64,000 nucleotides of DNA from Microglena sp. YARC (Eukaryota > Chlorophyta > Chlorophyceae > Chlamydomonadales > Chlamydomonadaceae), in contig CM039463.1 in assembly GCA_022414725.1 (NCBI GenBank), forward strand, positions 33,131,926-33,195,925, read 5' to 3'. Each line of letters starts with the position of its first letter. Within the stretch, counting starts at the first letter, position 1. The position numbers and the translations under genes were made by a program. The notes under the pieces are model-generated. The model saw only the letters and a list, made by a program, of their open reading frames with translations, ran no database searches and had not been told where the DNA came from. Positions 11,201-26,484 of the stretch are shown here, in pieces.

Positions 11201-14200
11201 AGCACCAAAGCTTGTAACCAACTTTTTGCGTACAAAAAATAACACCGCAACCTTATCTTACTATTAAAAAGCTATGTAGCTAAACTAAATTATTGATTAA
11301 AGCCACCAACATGGAGCCATCGTGGCCCACCATGTATCCAGGCCGACACTGCAAGCATTACAGCGTATAACAAACATTGTTCTAACAAACAAACGGCACT
11401 TACCGTTATCTTCATTTAAAAAAGCGATATAGCTCAAATGAGTAAATTATTAAAGCCACTCACATAGAGTCATTGTGGTCCACCATGCGTCCAGGCCGAC
11501 CCTGCAAGCATTGCAGCGTATAACAAACATTGTTCTAACAAATAAATTGCACCTTATAAGCCACTCACATGGAGCCGTCGTGGTCCACCATGTGTCCAGG
11601 ATGGCCCAGCAAGCATTGCAGCGTATAACAAACATTGTGTTATCACACAAATAGCACGTTAATGTATCTTCATTTAAAAGGGCGATATAGCTGCAGTAAA
11701 TAAATTATTAAAGCCACTCACATGGAGTCATTGTGGTCCACCATGTGCCCAGGCCGCCTGTAAGCATTGCAGCGTATAACAAACACTTGTTTAGCACACA
11801 AATAGCACCTTAACGTTACCTTCGCTTAGCAAGCTACACAGCTAAAATAAAATAAATTAATATAAGCCACTCACATAAAGTCATTTTGGTCCACCGTGTG
11901 TCCAGGCCGCCCGTAAACACTACTGCATCAACAAGGCGGTGATGAAAAAGGGGAACATCGATGACGAATGTGAGAAGCTGATGTCGGGCGACGGCTATGG
12001 TTGCAGGTTCATGAAGAAAAAAGAGGAGATGTTTGGCATCAGTAACAGAGTTCCCAAGGTGGGTCATATTTTCAGGGCAGGAACCTGAACTGAGTTACTA
12101 CAGGGAGGTGGGGAAGGGAGGGGGGGGGGGATGTGAGAAGATGAAGGGCGACGGCTATGGTTGCAGGTTCATAAATATCCATAAGGAGATGTTTGGTATC
12201 AGTAACATAGTTCTCAAGGTGGGTTCCATTTTCAGGGCTGGACCCTGAGCTGAGTCACTTCAGGGAGGTGGGGGAGGTGGGAAGGTGGGAAGGTGGGGTG
12301 ACGAGGAATGTGAGAAGCTGATGAAGGGTGGCGGCTATGGTTGCAGGCATGTGCAGAAAAAAAGAAAATGTTTGGTATCAGTCAGAGTTCTCTTCTAAGG
12401 TGGGTTCCATTTTCAGGGCTGGACCCTGAACTGAGGCACTTCAGGGAGGGGGAGGAGGGGGAGGTAGGGAGGAGGAGAGGAGGGGCAAAGCCCATTATTT
12501 GTTTTGTTCTCGCTCACATTTCCCTGGTAAATGTATTTTACTGCCGAAGACGGCGAGCAGCCAAATTGCTGGCTGAAGCTATGGAACTAAGTGCAAGTTG
12601 AAGTTCAAGTTCAAGTTCAAATATAAAGTCATAAAAGAATGTTCTCTTAGGCAGGCCACTGTTGACCCAAGACAAGCCCGCTCCAATCATCTGGTTGTCT
12701 TCAAACCATTTGTTTGGCTAAATAAGAGTACAGCTAAGAGTACATGCAGTTATCATGTCCCTTTCTCCTATGTGACATTTGTTTTGACCATGTCCCTTTC
12801 TCATATGTGACATTATTATTACCATGTCTCTTTTGTTTTATGCTGCTGCAACAGCTAAACGCCGAAAGCTTCGATGTGAGAATCCCATCTCAAGATAACA
12901 GGGCTTTTTTCCTCCGCTACCTATTGCGATCAATACCTCGGACCTTGTTTTGGCCAGACCTTCCGCTACCTGAGACTCCGCTACCCCCCCCCCCCCCCCC
13001 CCCCCCCCCGGGACCGCCCTTCAGGCCACCTACCTAAGTCTCAGCCTGGAGATCACCCTTGAAAGACACTGAATCCCTGATTGCTAATAGGAGACTCTCT
13101 TTTTGAAACGAAACAAAACTTGAACTTGGTTACATAGCTTCAGCCAGCAATTTGGTTGCTCGCCGTCTTCAGTTAAACAATTATTTCCCGGAAAATGACA
13201 AGAAACAAAAAGCTCTGCAAGATGACAACTCTCCGACAGCCTTCCGGTATGAAGCGATCCCCTAGGATTAGAAGTTCAGAGTGTACAATTGCTGTATTGC
13301 TTGTTGCCTGTTCTTTGGAAAGATGGCTTGAAGACTCCCCCCCCCCCCCCCACACTCCCCCCCCCCCCCCCCCCCCCCCCCCCGTATGTTGTGGAGTGGG
13401 CTTGTCTTGGGTCAACTATGGCCTGTCTATGACAACGTAACGAAATGAAGAATTTCCATGGACTGTAACATGCATGCCTGCAACCTGTTGTCTTGTACTG
13501 CAAAGACCTGTAAAAGTCTTTAAATTGTCTATTCCGCTTAGTGTGCTCCCTGGTTTCCGTGGGTATTGCATGGGTAGACTTGGAATCGGCAGGCGGTGAG
13601 CAGCCCTGAGTTTGCTGAAGAGCCATGTTACAATTCAAATTCAAATTCAAATTCTTGTATTGCAGGTGCATGACATAAAGGACATGATTTCCTACCGTAC
13701 CACAGACAAGGCATGCCCCTTCTTGGCTGCCAAGTTGATTGCTGCCTTTAACGCTTCAAATTTAAATTCAAATTCAAATTCTCGTACTGCAGGTGCACGA
13801 CATAGAGGACATGATCTCCTTCGGTACCACAGACAAGACATGCCCCTACTTTGCTGCCAAGACGCTTGCTGCCTCAGCTGAGCTCATCTTCTGCCCATAC
13901 ACGTAGGTTGCAACTTCCTTGTATATTGAAAGGGTTGGGTTTAATAACATATATAATGTAAAAATAAACATATATATACATATATGTTTACATATTCTGT
14001 CCAAACACGTAGGTTACAGCCCTCATTCGTGTATTGAAAGGATATTAACCCCAGGAAGTGGGACTCATCTTCTGCCCATACGCGTAGGTTCCAGCTCTCC
14101 TTAGAAAGATGTTCATGTGGAAAAGTCCGAACGTGCTTGTTTATATATTTTTATTTCTCCCTCCTGCCTACCCCTGGAAAGAATGTAACATGCACATGCA

Positions 14201-17103
14201 TTCCTGCAAAGCTGCTTGCTGCCTCTGCACAGCTCATCCCTTGCCCATACACGTAGGTTCCAGCACTCCTTACAAAGATGTTCCGTGATAAAGTCCAAAC
14301 TTGCTTGTTTATATATTTTTATTTCCCCCTCCTGCCTACCCCTGGGCAGAAAGTAACATGCACGTGCATTCCTGCAAAGTGTCTTGCTGCCTCTTCACAG
14401 CTCATCCTTGGCCCCGTACATAGGTTCTAGCACTCCTTACAAAGATGATCCCTTGGTAAAGTCCAAACTTGCTCTTTTATATATTTGTATTTCCCCCTCC
14501 CGCCTACCCCTGGGCAGAATGTAACATGCACGTGCATTCCTGCAAAGCTGCTTGCTGCCTCTGCACAGCTCATCCTTTGCCCCTTCGCGTAGGTTCCTGC
14601 ACTCCTTATAAATATGTCCCCATGGTAAAGTCCGAACTTGCTTTTTTATGTATTTTTATTTCCCCCTCCTGCCTACCCCTGGAAAGAATGTAACATGCAC
14701 ACGCAGTCCTTCAAAGCCACTTGCTGCCTCACAGCAAGCACAGCTCCTCCTTTGCCCCTACGCGCAGGTTCCTGCACTCCTTATAAATATGTTCCTGTCG
14801 TAAAGTCCGAACTTGCTTTTTTATACATTTTATTTCCCCCTCCTGCCTACCCCTGGGCAGAATGTAACATGGCAGTGCATTCCTGCTGAGTGTCTTGCTA
14901 CCTCTGCACAGCACATCCTTTGCCTCTACACAAAGGTTCCAGCGCTCCTTGGAAAGATGTTCCTGTGGTAAAGTCCAAACTTGCTTTTGTATACATTTGT
15001 ATTTCCCCCTCCTGCCTACCCCTGGGCAGAATGTAACATGCACATGCATTCCTGCAACACCGCTTTCCGCCTCTGCGCTGCTCACCATCTGTCACTTCAC
15101 GTACGTTACATGTGATGGTAGCCGTACAGCTGAATGCAGCCTTGTATGTAAGCATGTTACAGTCCAGGGGGAGGCCAAATAGGCACAAGGGACTTGCCAA
15201 ACCATCTTAGGAAGTGCTAGTAGTATAGTAGTAGTAGTAGTAGTAGTATTTACCTTTTGTGAAGGCCTGCCTGAAGTTTCACCCCCCTCCCATGTCCAGC
15301 TACCTGACCGATCCAAATATCCGGGCTGCCATGGAAATCAACCCTGAAAATGCGGTTCTGATCTTCGACGAGGCTCACAACATCGAGGATGTCTCAAGGG
15401 AGGCTGCAAGCAATGACGTTGAGCTCGAGCTACTCCACGAGGTCCATGATTGCCTTTCAAATGCATATTCGTTCACGCAGAGCGAGATCTACAAACCCCT
15501 CAGGGTAAGAAGCCAGCCTTTAGCCTAATTTTCTACCCCTGGACTGCAACATATCTGACAGGCTACACAACACCTAGGAAACCCTGAGGTTGAGGAGCTA
15601 GCATTTTAGCCTAGTTGGCTTGCAATTGGGGGGGAAAACCTATCTAGTTGTCGTACTTTCATTGGCTGGCAGAGCATGCCTTACATAGGCAGAGTCTTTC
15701 ACACAGAAGAGTGACATCTACATACCTGTCAGGGTGAGAACCTAGCCTTTAGCCCAATTGGCTACCCCTAAAGTGCAACATACATAAACACGTACATATT
15801 CTTCGTCTGACGAGCTACACGACACCTGAGGGTGAGAGGCCTAGTTGGCTTGCAATTGGGGCAAACCCCCTATCTAGCTTTCATACTTTCATTAGCTGGC
15901 AGAGCGTGCCTTACAGAGGCAGAGTCTTTCACACAGAGTGAGATCTACAAACCCCACAGGGTGAGCAGCTTGCCTTTAGCCTAATTAGCCACCCCTAGAC
16001 TGCAACACATCCCCCGTCTGACAGGCTACACGACACCTACAAAACCCTGAGGTTGAGGAGCAAGCATATTAGCCTAGTTGGCTTGCAATTGGGGAAAAAA
16101 CCTATATAGTTTTCTTTCTTTCATTTGCTAGCAGAGCACGCCTTTCAAATGCATATCCTTTCACAAAGAGTGAGATCTACAACCCCCTGAGGGTGAGAAG
16201 CTTGCCTTTAGCTTAATTATCTACCCCTGAAGTGCAACATATATAAACACACATGCATATTCCTTGCCTGGCAGGCTACACGACACCTTCAACCCCCTGA
16301 GGGTGAGAAGCTTGCCTTTAGCTTAATTATCTACCCCTGAAGTGCAACATATATAAACACACATGCATATTCCTTGCCTGGCAGGCTACACGACACTTTG
16401 AACCCCCTGAGGGTGAGGAGCTTGCCTTTAGCCTAATTTGCTACCCCTGAAGTGCACCATACATAAACACACATGCATATTCCTCGTCTGGCAGGCTACA
16501 CGACACTTTGAACCCCCTGAGGGTGAGAAGCTTGCCTTTAGCCTAATTTGCTACCCCTGAAGTGCACCATACATAAACACACATGCATATTCCTCGTCTG
16601 GCAGGCTACACGACACTTTGAACCCCCTGAGGGTGAGAAGCTTGCCTTTAGCCTAATTTGCTACCCCTGAAGTGCACCATACATAAACACACATGCATAT
16701 TCCTCGTCTGGCAGGCTACACGACACTTTGAACCCCCTGAGGGTGAGAAGCTTGCCTTTAGCCTAATTTGCTACCCCTGAAGTGCACCATACATAAACAC
16801 ATACATATTCCTCGTCTGGCAGGCTACACGACACTTTGAACCCCCTGAGGGTGAGAAGCTTGCCTTTAGCCTAATTTGCTACCCCTGAAGTGCAACATAT
16901 ATGAAGACATACGTTTTCCTCATCTGACAGGCTGCACGGCATATGCATGCCCCTGAGGGTGAGAAGCTAGCATTGTAGCCTAGTTGGCAAACCCCTATCT
17001 AGCTTTCATTATTTCATTTGCTGGTAGAGCGCGCCTTACAGAGGCAGATTCTTGCACACAGAGCAAGATCTAACATACATACATACATACATACATACAT
17101 ACA

Positions 17104-17137
<34 letters not shown>

Positions 17138-20100
17138 CATACATACATACATACATACATACATACATACATACATACATACATACATACATACTCAGAC
17201 AAAACCTGTGACTGTGCAGGATGCTGTTGAAAGGGTACAGATCTGGCTGCATGAGATATCGCATAGCAGCATGATGCGGCCCAATGGCTTTGAGACCTTT
17301 GAACTGGTCCAGTCTGGACAACCTGTGAGTCTTCTTCATCCGAAAATGCTATTAAATAATTAAATGATAACGTATTAGTAGACATTTTTTATTTTTAATC
17401 ATAAATAATTAATTATAATATTTTTTGCGGTATAATCTCTGGGATGCGACCCAGTGGCTTTGAGACCTTTTAAATTGTCCAGTCTGGTCAACCTGTGAGT
17501 GCAATACTTCAGGTTTAGGGTTCAGGGTTTTTACGCTTTTTTAATTTGATATGGTCTTGAATGGACAACCCGTAAGTACAATACTTTAGGTTGTTTGCAG
17601 TTTTGAAATTTGAAATGGTCCAGTCTGGTCAACCTGTGAGTCTTCTACATCCGAAAATGCTATTAAATTATTAAATGATAGAGCATTAGTAGACATTTTT
17701 GTTTTTTTAAATGATAATCATATTTGCGGCATAATCTCTGGGATTCGACCCAGTGTCTTTTGAGACCTTTAAAATTGTCCAGTCTGGTCTACCCGTGAGT
17801 GTAGTGCTTAAGGTTAAGGGTTCAAGTTTTTTGCGGTATTTTAATTTGATATGGTCCAGTCTGGCCAACCCGTGAGTACAATACTTTGGGGTTTAGGGTT
17901 TGTGTGGTTTTTAATTTGAAATGGTCCAGTCTGGTCAACCCTTGTGTGCAATACTTAATCTTCTGTTTGCACTCCTCTTTGTAGATGGTAACAGGGGGAA
18001 CAGGGAAGGGGAGGAGACAGGGGGGGTGGGAGGGGATTCGTAGAGAGGGGATTGGTTTGGTAGGGGTGGGGTGGGGGTGGGGGGGTGGTGGAGAGGGGTG
18101 GAATGGAGAGGGGGGGAAAAGAACGGGAGGAGACAGGAGGTGAGGGAAGGGAAAGGAGGAAAGGGGAGGAAGGTAAAGAGCAGTAAAGCAAGCAGTTGAA
18201 CACGCTTATCGAGTCATCTGTGATAGTCTGATTCAATAGTCATGTCTTGGTGGTTGGCCCCAGTGCAAGCCAACGGGCTGGCTCCCTCAACCTCATGCCT
18301 CATCAGGCGTGTTATTTACTTATTTATGTATTTATTCATTACCATTTACTCGCATTTACTTATTTATGTATTTATTCATTACCATTTACTTGCATTTACT
18401 TATTTATGTATTTATTCATTACCATTTACTCGTATTTACTTATTTATGTATTTATTCATTACCATTTACTCGCATTTACTTATTTATGTATTTATTCATT
18501 ACCATTTACTCGCATTTACTTATTTATGTATTTATTCATTACCATTTACTCGCATTTACTTATTTATGTATTTATTCATTACCATTTACTCGTATTTACT
18601 TATTTATGTATTTATTCATTACCATTTACTCGCATTTACTTATTTATGTATTTATTCATTACCATTTACTCGCATTTACTTATTTATGTATTTATTCATT
18701 ACCATTTACTCGCATTTACTTATTTATGTATTTATTCATTACCATTTACTCGTATTTACTTATTTATGTATTAATTCATTACCATTTACTCGTATTTACT
18801 TATTTGTTTAATTATTGATCAGTATTTACTTCTTTATTTTGTATTAACATTTACTAGTTGATTGATTTATTGATTTATCAGCATTTACTTATCATTTATT
18901 TATTCACATTTACTTATTATTTGTTGACCTATCAACAAACATGCCAGGCTAAGCAAAGGTCGTGAATCCATAACCCAACAGCTGTCAGGGTTAACAGCCT
19001 TTTATTTTATTTTTTTCAGTTACAATCTGCCTTTGTTCAATCTGTGTATGTATAGAATATAACCTGGACGCATGGTGACTACTGCTAGTTCCAGCTTACG
19101 CAGTGGTGTCCTTAACTTCACGTCCTGAGAGTGGCACATTACTCGGATGTAACAAATAAGCCTTTCAACCCACGACCCGTCAGTTGCTGGCTGCCCTGGA
19201 TGGTGCTGGCCCAGACTCAGACCAGATATAGGCCGTATAAAATACACCACTTCAAAACAGCACAGCCTGGACCAGTATAGAGTATAACCAGGTTTGAAGT
19301 GCAAAAAATAAGCCTTTCAACCCACGACCCGTCAGTTGCTGGCTGCCCTGGATGGTGCTGGCCCAGACCAGATATAGGCCGTATAAAATACACCACTTCA
19401 AAACAGCACAGCCTGGACCAGTATAGAGTATAACCAGGTTACAAGTGCAAAAACAAAGCCTTTCAACCCATAATCTGTCAGTTGCTGGCTGCTCTGAAGA
19501 GTGCTAGCTTAGACTCAGCCCAGATTTACGGGCCATGAAATGTTTGAGGTCAAGCACGCAAGTACGATACAAATGCGTTGTATAATGATTGCGACCAGCT
19601 TGTAGCTGGAAGAAGAAAAAAAAGGCGTTTCGTCCCATGACCCGTGAGATGCTGGCTGCCCTGGAGAATGCTGGTGTAGGCTCAGCCCAGATGTAGGCGC
19701 CATGAACTGTGTTAGGGCACGCATGCAAGTACAATACAAATGCACTGTATAGTGATTGTGACTGGCTTGTAGCTGCAAAATAAAACAATATAAACATTAA
19801 AAATAAAGCCTTTCAACCCATGACCCGTCAGATGCTGGCTGCCCTGGAGAGTGCCGGCTTAGACTCAGCCCAGATGTATGCCCCATGAAATATTTTATGA
19901 CAAGCACACAAGTACAATACAAATGCGTTGTATAATGCTTGTAGCTGCAAAAAAAAAAAAAAAAAAGAGCCTTTCAAACCATCTTCCGTCAGATGCTGGC
20001 TGTCCTGGAGAGTGCTGGCGTAGACTCAGCCCAGATGTAGGCGCCATGACATGTTTTAGGACACAAGTACAATACACAAGCACACAATACACAAGCACAC

Positions 20101-23100
20101 AATACACAAGCGCACAATACACAAGCACACAAGTACAATACAAATGCGTTGTATAATACTTGTAGCTGCAAAACAAAATAAAAATAAAGCCTTTCAACCC
20201 ATGCCCCGTCAGATGCTGGCTGCCCTGGAGAGTGCTGGCCTAGACTCAGCCAAGGTGGATTTCTTATGCACCGCCTTGGCAGCAGCACGGGAGTATGAGA
20301 AAAAGGCAACGTTCGACACAGGTGTGTGATGTTATTTGTGCAGTCTAGGTGTGTGCGTGTGTGTGATGTTATTTGTGCAGTCTAGGTGTGTGTGTGATTT
20401 GTGCAGTCCAGGTGTGCGTGTGTGTGTGAATTGTGCAGTCCAGGTGTGTGTGTGTGTGATTTGTGCAGTCCAGGGGTAGCCACCCACCCACTAACACCCA
20501 CCCACAGACCCACCCACCAACACCCACCAACACCTCTCACCTCATAAGGAGACGCCGCCAATCTGGCAATACCTGCCAATGTGTACTCTGCTTATATGAC
20601 CCACCCACCACCAACCACCAACACCACACCCACCACCAACACCCACGCACAGACCACCCACCAACTCCCACCAACACCTCTCACCTCAGAAGGAGACGCC
20701 GCTGATCTGGCAATACCTGCCAATGTGCACTCTGCTGATATGACCCACCCACCAACCACCACAAAAACAACACCCACCAACACCACCAACACCACCAACA
20801 CCACCAACACCCACCCACCAACACCCACCCACCAACACCCACCAACACCCACCAACCACCACAAAACAAAACACCCACCAACACCACCAACACCCACCCA
20901 CCAACACCCACCCACCAACACCCACCCACCAACACCCACCAACAACCACCATCAACCACCAACAACCACCATCAACCACCAACATCCACCAACAACCACC
21001 ATCAACCACCAACAACCACCAACAACCACCAACAACCACCATCAACCACCCACCAACAACCACCCATCATCAACCACCATCAACCACCAACAACCACCAA
21101 CAACCACCATCAACCACCATCAACCACCAACAACCACCATCAACCACCAACAACCACCATCAACCACCAACAACCACCAACCACCACCAACCACCAACAA
21201 CCACCATCAACCACCAACAACCACCATCAACCACCAACAACCACCAACAACCACCGTCAACCACCAATAACCACCATCAACCACCAACAACCACCACACC
21301 AACAACCACCATCAACCACCAACAACCACCATCAACCACCAACAACCACCATCAACCACCAACAACCACCAACAACCACCAACAACCACCAACAACCACC
21401 ATCAACCACCAACAACCACCAACAACCACCAACAACCACCAACAACCACCAACAACCACCATCAACCACCAACAACCAACAACCACCAACAACCACCAAC
21501 AACCACCATCAACCACCAACAACCACCATCAACCACCATCAACCACCAACAACCACCAACAACCACCGTCAACCACCAACAACCACCATCAACCACCAAC
21601 AACCACCATCAACCACCAACAACCACCATCAACCACCAACAACCACCATCAACCACCAACAACCACCAACAACCACGATCAACCACCAACAACCACCAAC
21701 AACCACCAACACCTTTCACTGCAGAGGCAGACGCCGCCAATCTGGCAATACCTGCAAATGTGCACTCTGCTGGCGCGGGGACTATGTCCCTAGGTGTGCT
21801 AAGGCCAACACAAACACCCACCGACACCCACCCACAGACCCACCTACCAACACCCACAAACAATTTGCAGGTGCTGAGATATGATGGTTGACGGTAGAAG
21901 AGTAGTCGAAGATGAAATGGTTTCATATTAGAATGTCCGTTATACGCTGAGGGTAGAAAAAATAGTTTTGAGAAATGAACATTGAACCTGAATTGGTGGA
22001 TAAAAACTCCAGTATGAAGCTGGTCATGAATCCTGATTCCTTTGAAGGGTGGAAATACTCAATTTATAAAAAATGCGATAATAATTGCATAATTAAATTA
22101 TCATCCCAGCTGAGGGGATGATTTAATAATATTGTAGAATTAAATTATCACTGTAGCACGAACTCAGGGCCCCCGTCACTTAACGATTGTTTGGGGCTCA
22201 GTTCATCAGCGCTTTTTATTTTTAAGCCCTTCCTATACGGTTGGGCAAGTCCCTTAAGCCTATTTGGCCTACACCTGGACTGTAACATACATACAAACAC
22301 CACTAACTGCAGAGGGAGACGCCCCCAATCTGGCAATACCTGCATATGTGCACTTTGCTGGCGCGAGGACTATGTCCCTAGGTGTGCTAAGCCGCCTTCT
22401 GAACACCAACACCCACCAACAACCACCTACACCCACCAACAACCACCAACAACCACCATCACCCACTAACACCCACCAACAACCACCAACAACCACCATC
22501 ACCCACTAACAACCACCAACAACCACCAACAACCACCAACAACCACCAACAACTACCAACAACTACCAACACCCACCAACGCCCACCATCACCCACCAAC
22601 AACCAACAACAACAACCATCACCCACTAACACCCACCAACAACCACCAACCACCAACCACCAACCACCGACAACTACCAACAACTACCAACACCCACCAA
22701 CGCCCACCATCACCCACCAACAACCACCAACAACAACCATCACCCACTAACACCCACCAACAACCACCAACCACCGACAACTACCAACAACTACCAACAC
22801 CCACCAACGCCCACCATCACCCACCAACACCCACCAACACCCACCATCAACCACCGTCAACCACCAACAACCACCAACACCACTCACTGCAGAAGGAGAC
22901 GCTGCCAATCTGGCAATACCTGCAAATGTGCAATCTGCTGGCGCGGGGACTATGTCCCTAGGTGTGCTAAGCCGACTTCTGACCACCCTGAGAATGCTAT
23001 ACCAGGGGCAGGGGATCCCAAAGGCCGTGGTCAATGCTGCTGGTGAGTGCCATATGATGATTTGATGATATGATGTGGTGGTTGTGTCGGTTGGTTAATG

Positions 23101-23733
23101 TGATGGTGATATTGTTGTCGTATCAGGGGCAGGGAAGCTTCAAGGCGGGGGTCAATGCAGAAGGTGATTTCCATATGATGCTGTGGTGGTGGGTGGTGGA
23201 TGGTGGCGGTGTTGTTGTTTAATGGTGACTTTGGTGGTGGTGGTGATTGTGGTGGTTGTGGTGGTGGTTTGTGGTGATTGTGGTGGTGGAGGTGATTGTG
23301 GTGGTGGTGGTGGTTGGTGGTGATTGTGTTGGTTGGTGGTGATTTTGGCGGTGTTGTTGGTTGTCGGTGATTGTGGTGGGGATGGGGTTGGTTGGTGGGC
23401 GTTCGATTTATTTATGTTCAGTACCCGGTTTAACCAATTGGGACCACAAGTCATCAAGATAAGTCTAGACTATCTGGAGAGGCTGTATACAGAACCTCTC
23501 TAAGATCTGGTCCTCAACGACTGGCAGGGACGGGGCAGAGGTACTGAGATCAAGTCCTGCTAGATTGTTTAATGATGCTTTTTTGTATATGAGTAGTTTG
23601 ATGTTTTATTTTATGAGTGACCATGAAGTATATTATTCTGTGTACATCGATCATGCCAGATATATCCACACACACACACACACACACACAGAAACACACT
23701 CACACATACATATACAGATGCACACCCACACAT

Positions 23734-23790
<57 letters not shown>

Positions 23791-23959
23791 CACACTCACA
23801 CATACATATACAGATGCACACCAACACATGCACACACACGCACACACACACACACAGAAACACACTCACACATACATATACAGATGCACACCCACACCCA
23901 CACCCACACACACACAGAAACACACTCACACATACATATAAAGATGCACACCCACACAT

Positions 23960-23997
<38 letters not shown>

Positions 23998-24043
23998 ACA
24001 GAAACACACTCACACATACATATACAGATGCACACCCACACAT

Positions 24044-24110
<67 letters not shown>

Positions 24111-24138
24111 CACACTCACACATACATATACAGATGCA

Positions 24139-24176
<38 letters not shown>

Positions 24177-24215
24177 CACACTCACACATACATATACAGA
24201 TGCACACCCACACAT

Positions 24216-24256
<41 letters not shown>

Positions 24257-24295
24257 CACACTCACACATACATATACAGATGCACACCCACACAT

Positions 24296-24334
<39 letters not shown>

Positions 24335-24519
24335 CGCACACACATATACAGGCACAGTTGTATATTCTTCTGTGATTATCGATCACACAGAGACGCCAGA
24401 TATATTTGTGAAATACTGATTTGATGGCATAATCCACTTTGTGCGTTAGAGACACATGCAGAGACACATACGCAGACACATATACAGGCACATATACATA
24501 TTCATATACATATAAAAAC

Positions 24520-24562
<43 letters not shown>

Positions 24563-25414
24563 TATGTTCATATACATACACATATATACAGATACACACA
24601 CATGCATACCCTCAGCTCACCAGACTCACAAACACAGGCACATATACATATACATACACAGACACATACACGTATACAGACACATGTACGTATACAGACA
24701 CGGACCTACACATATGCGAATACAGACACATGTACACATACATACACATACAGATACACACACAGGCACACACTCAAATACATCCTCGGCTAGTCAGAGT
24801 CACAAGCACAGACTCAGGCATAGGCATAGACACAGGCACAGGCATACACATATACAGGTACAGGTACAGACACATATACAGGTACAGGTACAGACACAGG
24901 CACACACTCAAATACATCCTCGGCTAGTCAGAATCACAAGCACAGACTCAGGCACAGGCACAGACACAGGCACAGGCATACACATATACAGGTACAGGTA
25001 CAGACACATATACAGGTACAGGTACAGGCACAAGCATAGACACAGGCACAGGCATAGTCACAGATATAGACGCACAGGCAGACACATATACAGGTACAGG
25101 TACAGACACAGGCACAGGGGCACACTGAGTCACAAACTCAGACAGTCTGACTCAGAAACACATACATAGACACAGGCACATACACAGGTACAGGCATAGA
25201 AACAGATATAGACAAACATGCAGACCCATATGCATATACAGACACAGATATAGACAATCACACACACGCATATACACACACACAAGTATACACACAGACA
25301 CACACTGGGTCTAGCAGCAGCATTACACACACACTCACACACACACACACACACACACACATGCATACATACACACACATACATACATACACACAGGGTC
25401 TATCAGCAGCAGTA

Positions 25415-25445
<31 letters not shown>

Positions 25446-26447
25446 ACCCCCACACAGGGTCTAGAACAGCAGTACACACACACACACACACACCACACAC
25501 ACACCACACACCACACACACACACACACCACACCCATAGGGTCTAGCAGCAGCAGCAGCAATACACCCACACCCACACCCACACCAGACTTACACCCACA
25601 CCCACACCAGACTCACACCCACAAACAGGGTCTAGCAGCAGCAGTACACCCACACCCACACCCACACCAGACTCACACCCACACACAGGGTCTAGCAGAA
25701 GCAGTACCCCCCCCCCCCCCACCACCACCACCACCACTACCACACCACCACCCCACCACCCCACCCCACCACCACCCACCCACCCACACATCCACACAGG
25801 GTCTAGCAGCAGTATCATCAGCATCAACAATATCCCAGACTTCAGACTCGTCATCAAGAAATGGATTCGGCACAGGAATGAGAAGCGGCCCCAAATCAGG
25901 TGAAGAGTGGTGTGGTATGGTGGGCGGATGGTGTTGGGGGCGGTCGCCTGTGAAGGGGTGTGGTGGGGGTGGGGGGTGTGGTGTGGTATTGTGGGTGGGT
26001 GGGTGTGTGGTGTTGGGGGCGGGTCGCCTGTGAAGGGGTGTGGTGTGGTGGTGTTGAGTGGGGGTGCGTGGTGTGCTGTGGTATTGTGGGTGGGTCGGTG
26101 GGTGGTGTTGGGGGCGGGTCACCCGTGAAGGGGTGTGGTTTGGTGGGGGTGGGGTGGGGTGTGTGTGTGGGGGGGTATTGTAGGTGGGTGGGTGGGTGGG
26201 TGTTGGGGGCGGGTCGCCTGTGAAGGGGTGTGGTGTGGTGGTGTTGAGTGGGGGTGGGTGGTGTGCTGTGGTATTGTGGGTGGGTCGGTGGGTGGTGTTG
26301 GGGGCGGGTCATCTGTGAAGGGGTGTGGTTTGGTGGGGGTGGGGGGGTGGGGGTGGAGGGGGTGGGGTGGGGGGTATTGTAGGTGGGTGGGGTGGTGGTG
26401 TTGGGGGCGGGTTGCCTGTGAAGGGGTGTGGTGTGGTGGTGTTGAGT

Positions 26448-26484
<37 letters not shown>

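Noticed and set aside
13666..13760. Upstream copy as the real exon 4
   Set aside because: It lacks AELIFCPY and a donor giving the correct phase to exon 5.
18242..18818. Three overlapping Tyr/Leu-rich ORFs
   Set aside because: A 40 bp repeat without stops opens all three frames at once.
20581..21270. Thr/Pro/Asn-rich ORFs and their Val/Gly/Trp-rich complements
   Set aside because: Translations of the CCACCAACAA minisatellite in intron 7.
23565..25169. His/Thr and Cys/Val repeat ORFs
   Set aside because: Translations of AC and ACAG simple repeats.
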